A model generated the notes under the pieces. It did no database searches. It was not told where the DNA came from and worked only from the letters and a program-made list of their open reading frames with translations. A stretch of DNA of 16,263 nt from Bacteroidales bacterium UBA6248 (GTDB lineage Bacteria > Bacteroidota > Bacteroidia > Bacteroidales > Lentimicrobiaceae): assembly GCA_002441345.1 (NCBI GenBank), contig DJVU01000067.1:92484-108746 (forward strand), given 5' to 3'. The translations under genes and the position numbers were made by a program. Positions 14,863-16,263 of the stretch are shown here, in pieces (the first letter of the stretch is position 1; the number at the start of each line of letters is the position of its first letter).

Positions 14863-14877
14863 GGTGCCGGCAATAAT

Positions 14878-16263
14878 TCAGAGCTTCGGTCCGGCCTGTA
14901 CCAGGCGTTTTCCTTCTTCGTTATCGGTATACTTTTCGAAGTTATCGATGAAGCGTTTGGCAAGATCTTTTGCCTTCTCGTTCCATACGTCTGCTGAAGC
15001 ATACGTATCGCGCGGGTCGAGTACGCCGGGATTAACTCCGCGGAGTTCGGTCGGTACTTCCAGGTTGAAGTAAGGTATTGTTTTAACCGGAGCATGGTCG
15101 ATGGAACCGTCGAGGATGGCATCGATGATGGCGCGGGTGTCTTTGATCGAGATGCGTTTGCCTGTACCATTCCAGCCGGTATTGACCAGGTATGCTTTGG
15201 CGCCCGATTGTTTCATGCGTTTTACCAGTTCCAGGGCATATTTGGTGGGATGCAGCGCCAGGAAAGCGTTGCCGAAACAAGCGGAAAATGTTGGCTGAGG
15301 AGTGGTAACGCCTCGTTCGGTGCCGGCAAGCTTGGCGGTAAAACCTGAAAGGAAGTGGTATTCGGTCTGGTCGGCGGTGAGTCTTGAAACCGGAGGCAGC
15401 ACACCGAACGCATCGGCCGTAAGGAAAATAACCTTTGAAGCGTGACCGCCCTTTGAAACGGGTTTCACTATATTATCGATGTGATAAATGGGGTATGAAA
15501 CCCTGGTGTTTTCGGTTTTGGAAGCGTCGGCAAAGTCGATGCTGCCGTCGGGCAGTACCACGAGGTTTTCGAGCAGTGCGTCGCGGCGGATGGCGCGGTA
15601 GATGTCCGGCTCATTCTCTTCGCTCAGGTTGATGCATTTGGCGTAGCAACCGCCTTCGAAGTTGAACACTCCGTCGTCGTCCCAGCCGTGCTCATCGTCG
15701 CCGATCAGTGCGCGTTTGGGGTCGGCCGACAGTGTGGTTTTTCCAGTACCCGAAAGTCCGAAGAAGATGGCTACGTCTCCGTCTTTGCCCATATTGGCCG
15801 AGCAATGCATGGCAGCAATACCTTTCAGCGGAAGGTAGTAGTTCATCATGGTAAAGATGCCTTTCTTAATTTCGCCGCCGTACCATGTTCCGCCGATTAC
15901 CTGCATGCGTTCCTTCAGATTGAAAACCACAAAGTTTTCGGAATTCATCCCCTGGTCCTTCCAGTTCGGATTGGTTGCTTTTGAGCCGTTCATAAGAACG
16001 AAATCGGGTCTGAAGCTTTTGAGCTCTTCTTCGGAAGGACGGATGAACATGTTTTTGATGAAGTGTGCCTGCCAGGCTACCTCGACGATAAAACGGATGC
16101 AGAGCCTTGATTCAGGGTTGGCACCTGCAAAGGCATCCAGCACATACAGCCTTTTTCCTGAGAGCTGGTTTACCACAATGCTTTTGAGATGATCCCAGAT
16201 AGCCGGGTCGAGAGGCCTGTTGTCGTTTTTTCCGATCGTACTCCACCAGACGGTGTTTTCGCT
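14878..16263 (-). CDS. pckA: Phosphoenolpyruvate carboxykinase (ATP), 5' end beyond the window
   Basis: PckA converts oxaloacetate and ATP to phosphoenolpyruvate, ADP and CO2 in gluconeogenesis; in fermentative anaerobes it can run in reverse to fix CO2 toward succinate. The visible 461 residues run from SENTVWWSTIGKNDNRPLDP at the window edge to the end, so about 75 of the usual ~535 are missing. Motifs present are the P-loop GLSGTGKTTLS, the metal/ATP site LIGDDEHGW, the substrate-side RVSYPIYHIDNIV, FLTADAFGVLPPVSRLT, and a C-terminal LVNTGWNGTGKRIS. The ATP-type P-loop and length exclude the GTP enzyme. The GTG at 16176 is internal, because the homologous frame continues upstream with PckA-like sequence. 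The stop is TGA at 14880-14878. Confidence 0.97.
   Translation of the reverse strand, partial: SENTVWWSTIGKNDNRPLDPAIWDHLKSIVVNQLSGKRLYVLDAFAGANPESRLCIRFIVEVAWQAHFIKNMFIRPSEEELKSFRPDFVLMNGSKATNPNWKDQGMNSENFVVFNLKERMQVIGGTWYGGEIKKGIFTMMNYYLPLKGIAAMHCSANMGKDGDVAIFFGLSGTGKTTLSADPKRALIGDDEHGWDDDGVFNFEGGCYAKCINLSEENEPDIYRAIRRDALLENLVVLPDGSIDFADASKTENTRVSYPIYHIDNIVKPVSKGGHASKVIFLTADAFGVLPPVSRLTADQTEYHFLSGFTAKLAGTERGVTTPQPTFSACFGNAFLALHPTKYALELVKRMKQSGAKAYLVNTGWNGTGKRISIKDTRAIIDAILDGSIDHAPVKTIPYFNLEVPTELRGVNPGVLDPRDTYASADVWNEKAKDLAKRFIDNFEKYTDNEEGKRLVQAGPKL

Noticed and set aside
1..16263. CRISPR arrays, insertion sequences, tRNA or rRNA genes.
   Set aside because: No regularly spaced repeats, transposase-like frames, cloverleaf patterns or rRNA-like sequence were seen on reading both strands.

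Overview
The window reads as chromosomal housekeeping DNA from a member of the Bacteroidota, most likely of the Bacteroidales/Marinilabiliales type. The evidence is the DUF1599 gene followed by a BT_3928-like DoxX protein and tpiA, ATP-type phosphoenolpyruvate carboxykinase, a Uup-like ABC-F protein, no clear need for Shine-Dalgarno sites, and promoter boxes of the Bacteroidota form (TTTG near -33, TAnnTTTG near -7). No phage, insertion sequence, CRISPR array, tRNA or rRNA was seen, and coding density is high.

Left part: on the minus strand, folP (dihydropteroate synthase) is followed by the first codons of a gene that leaves the window, perhaps cdaA. Divergent from folP is a plus-strand run of seven closely spaced genes from 982 to 10627: a duplicated DUF1599 protein, a DoxX-like membrane protein with a thioredoxin-like tail, a DppB-type ABC permease without partners here, tpiA, prmA, a 1498-residue exported protein of unknown function, and plsY. 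Gaps are 3 to 52 bases with no visible terminator, so co-transcription is likely. dnaN follows after a 116-base gap that probably holds its own promoter.

Right part: dnaN converges on an ABC-F gene across a near-perfect bidirectional terminator hairpin. The rest is minus-strand: the ABC-F ATPase, a cold-shock protein with a textbook Bacteroidota promoter and its own terminator, a small YkgJ-like cysteine-cluster protein, and pckA, whose 5' end lies beyond the right edge. Two tandem stem-loops lie in the gap downstream of pckA.

Together the genes cover folate synthesis, glycolysis and gluconeogenesis (tpiA, pckA), phospholipid synthesis (plsY), ribosome-related functions (prmA, ABC-F), RNA chaperoning (csp) and replication (dnaN). 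The least explained item is the large exported protein at 5474-9970, a beta-rich protein with recurring motifs placed 3 bases before plsY; it is the best candidate for undescribed biology. No gap without a gene exceeds 300 bases; the longest, 14161-14399, holds the csp promoter and one weak hairpin.
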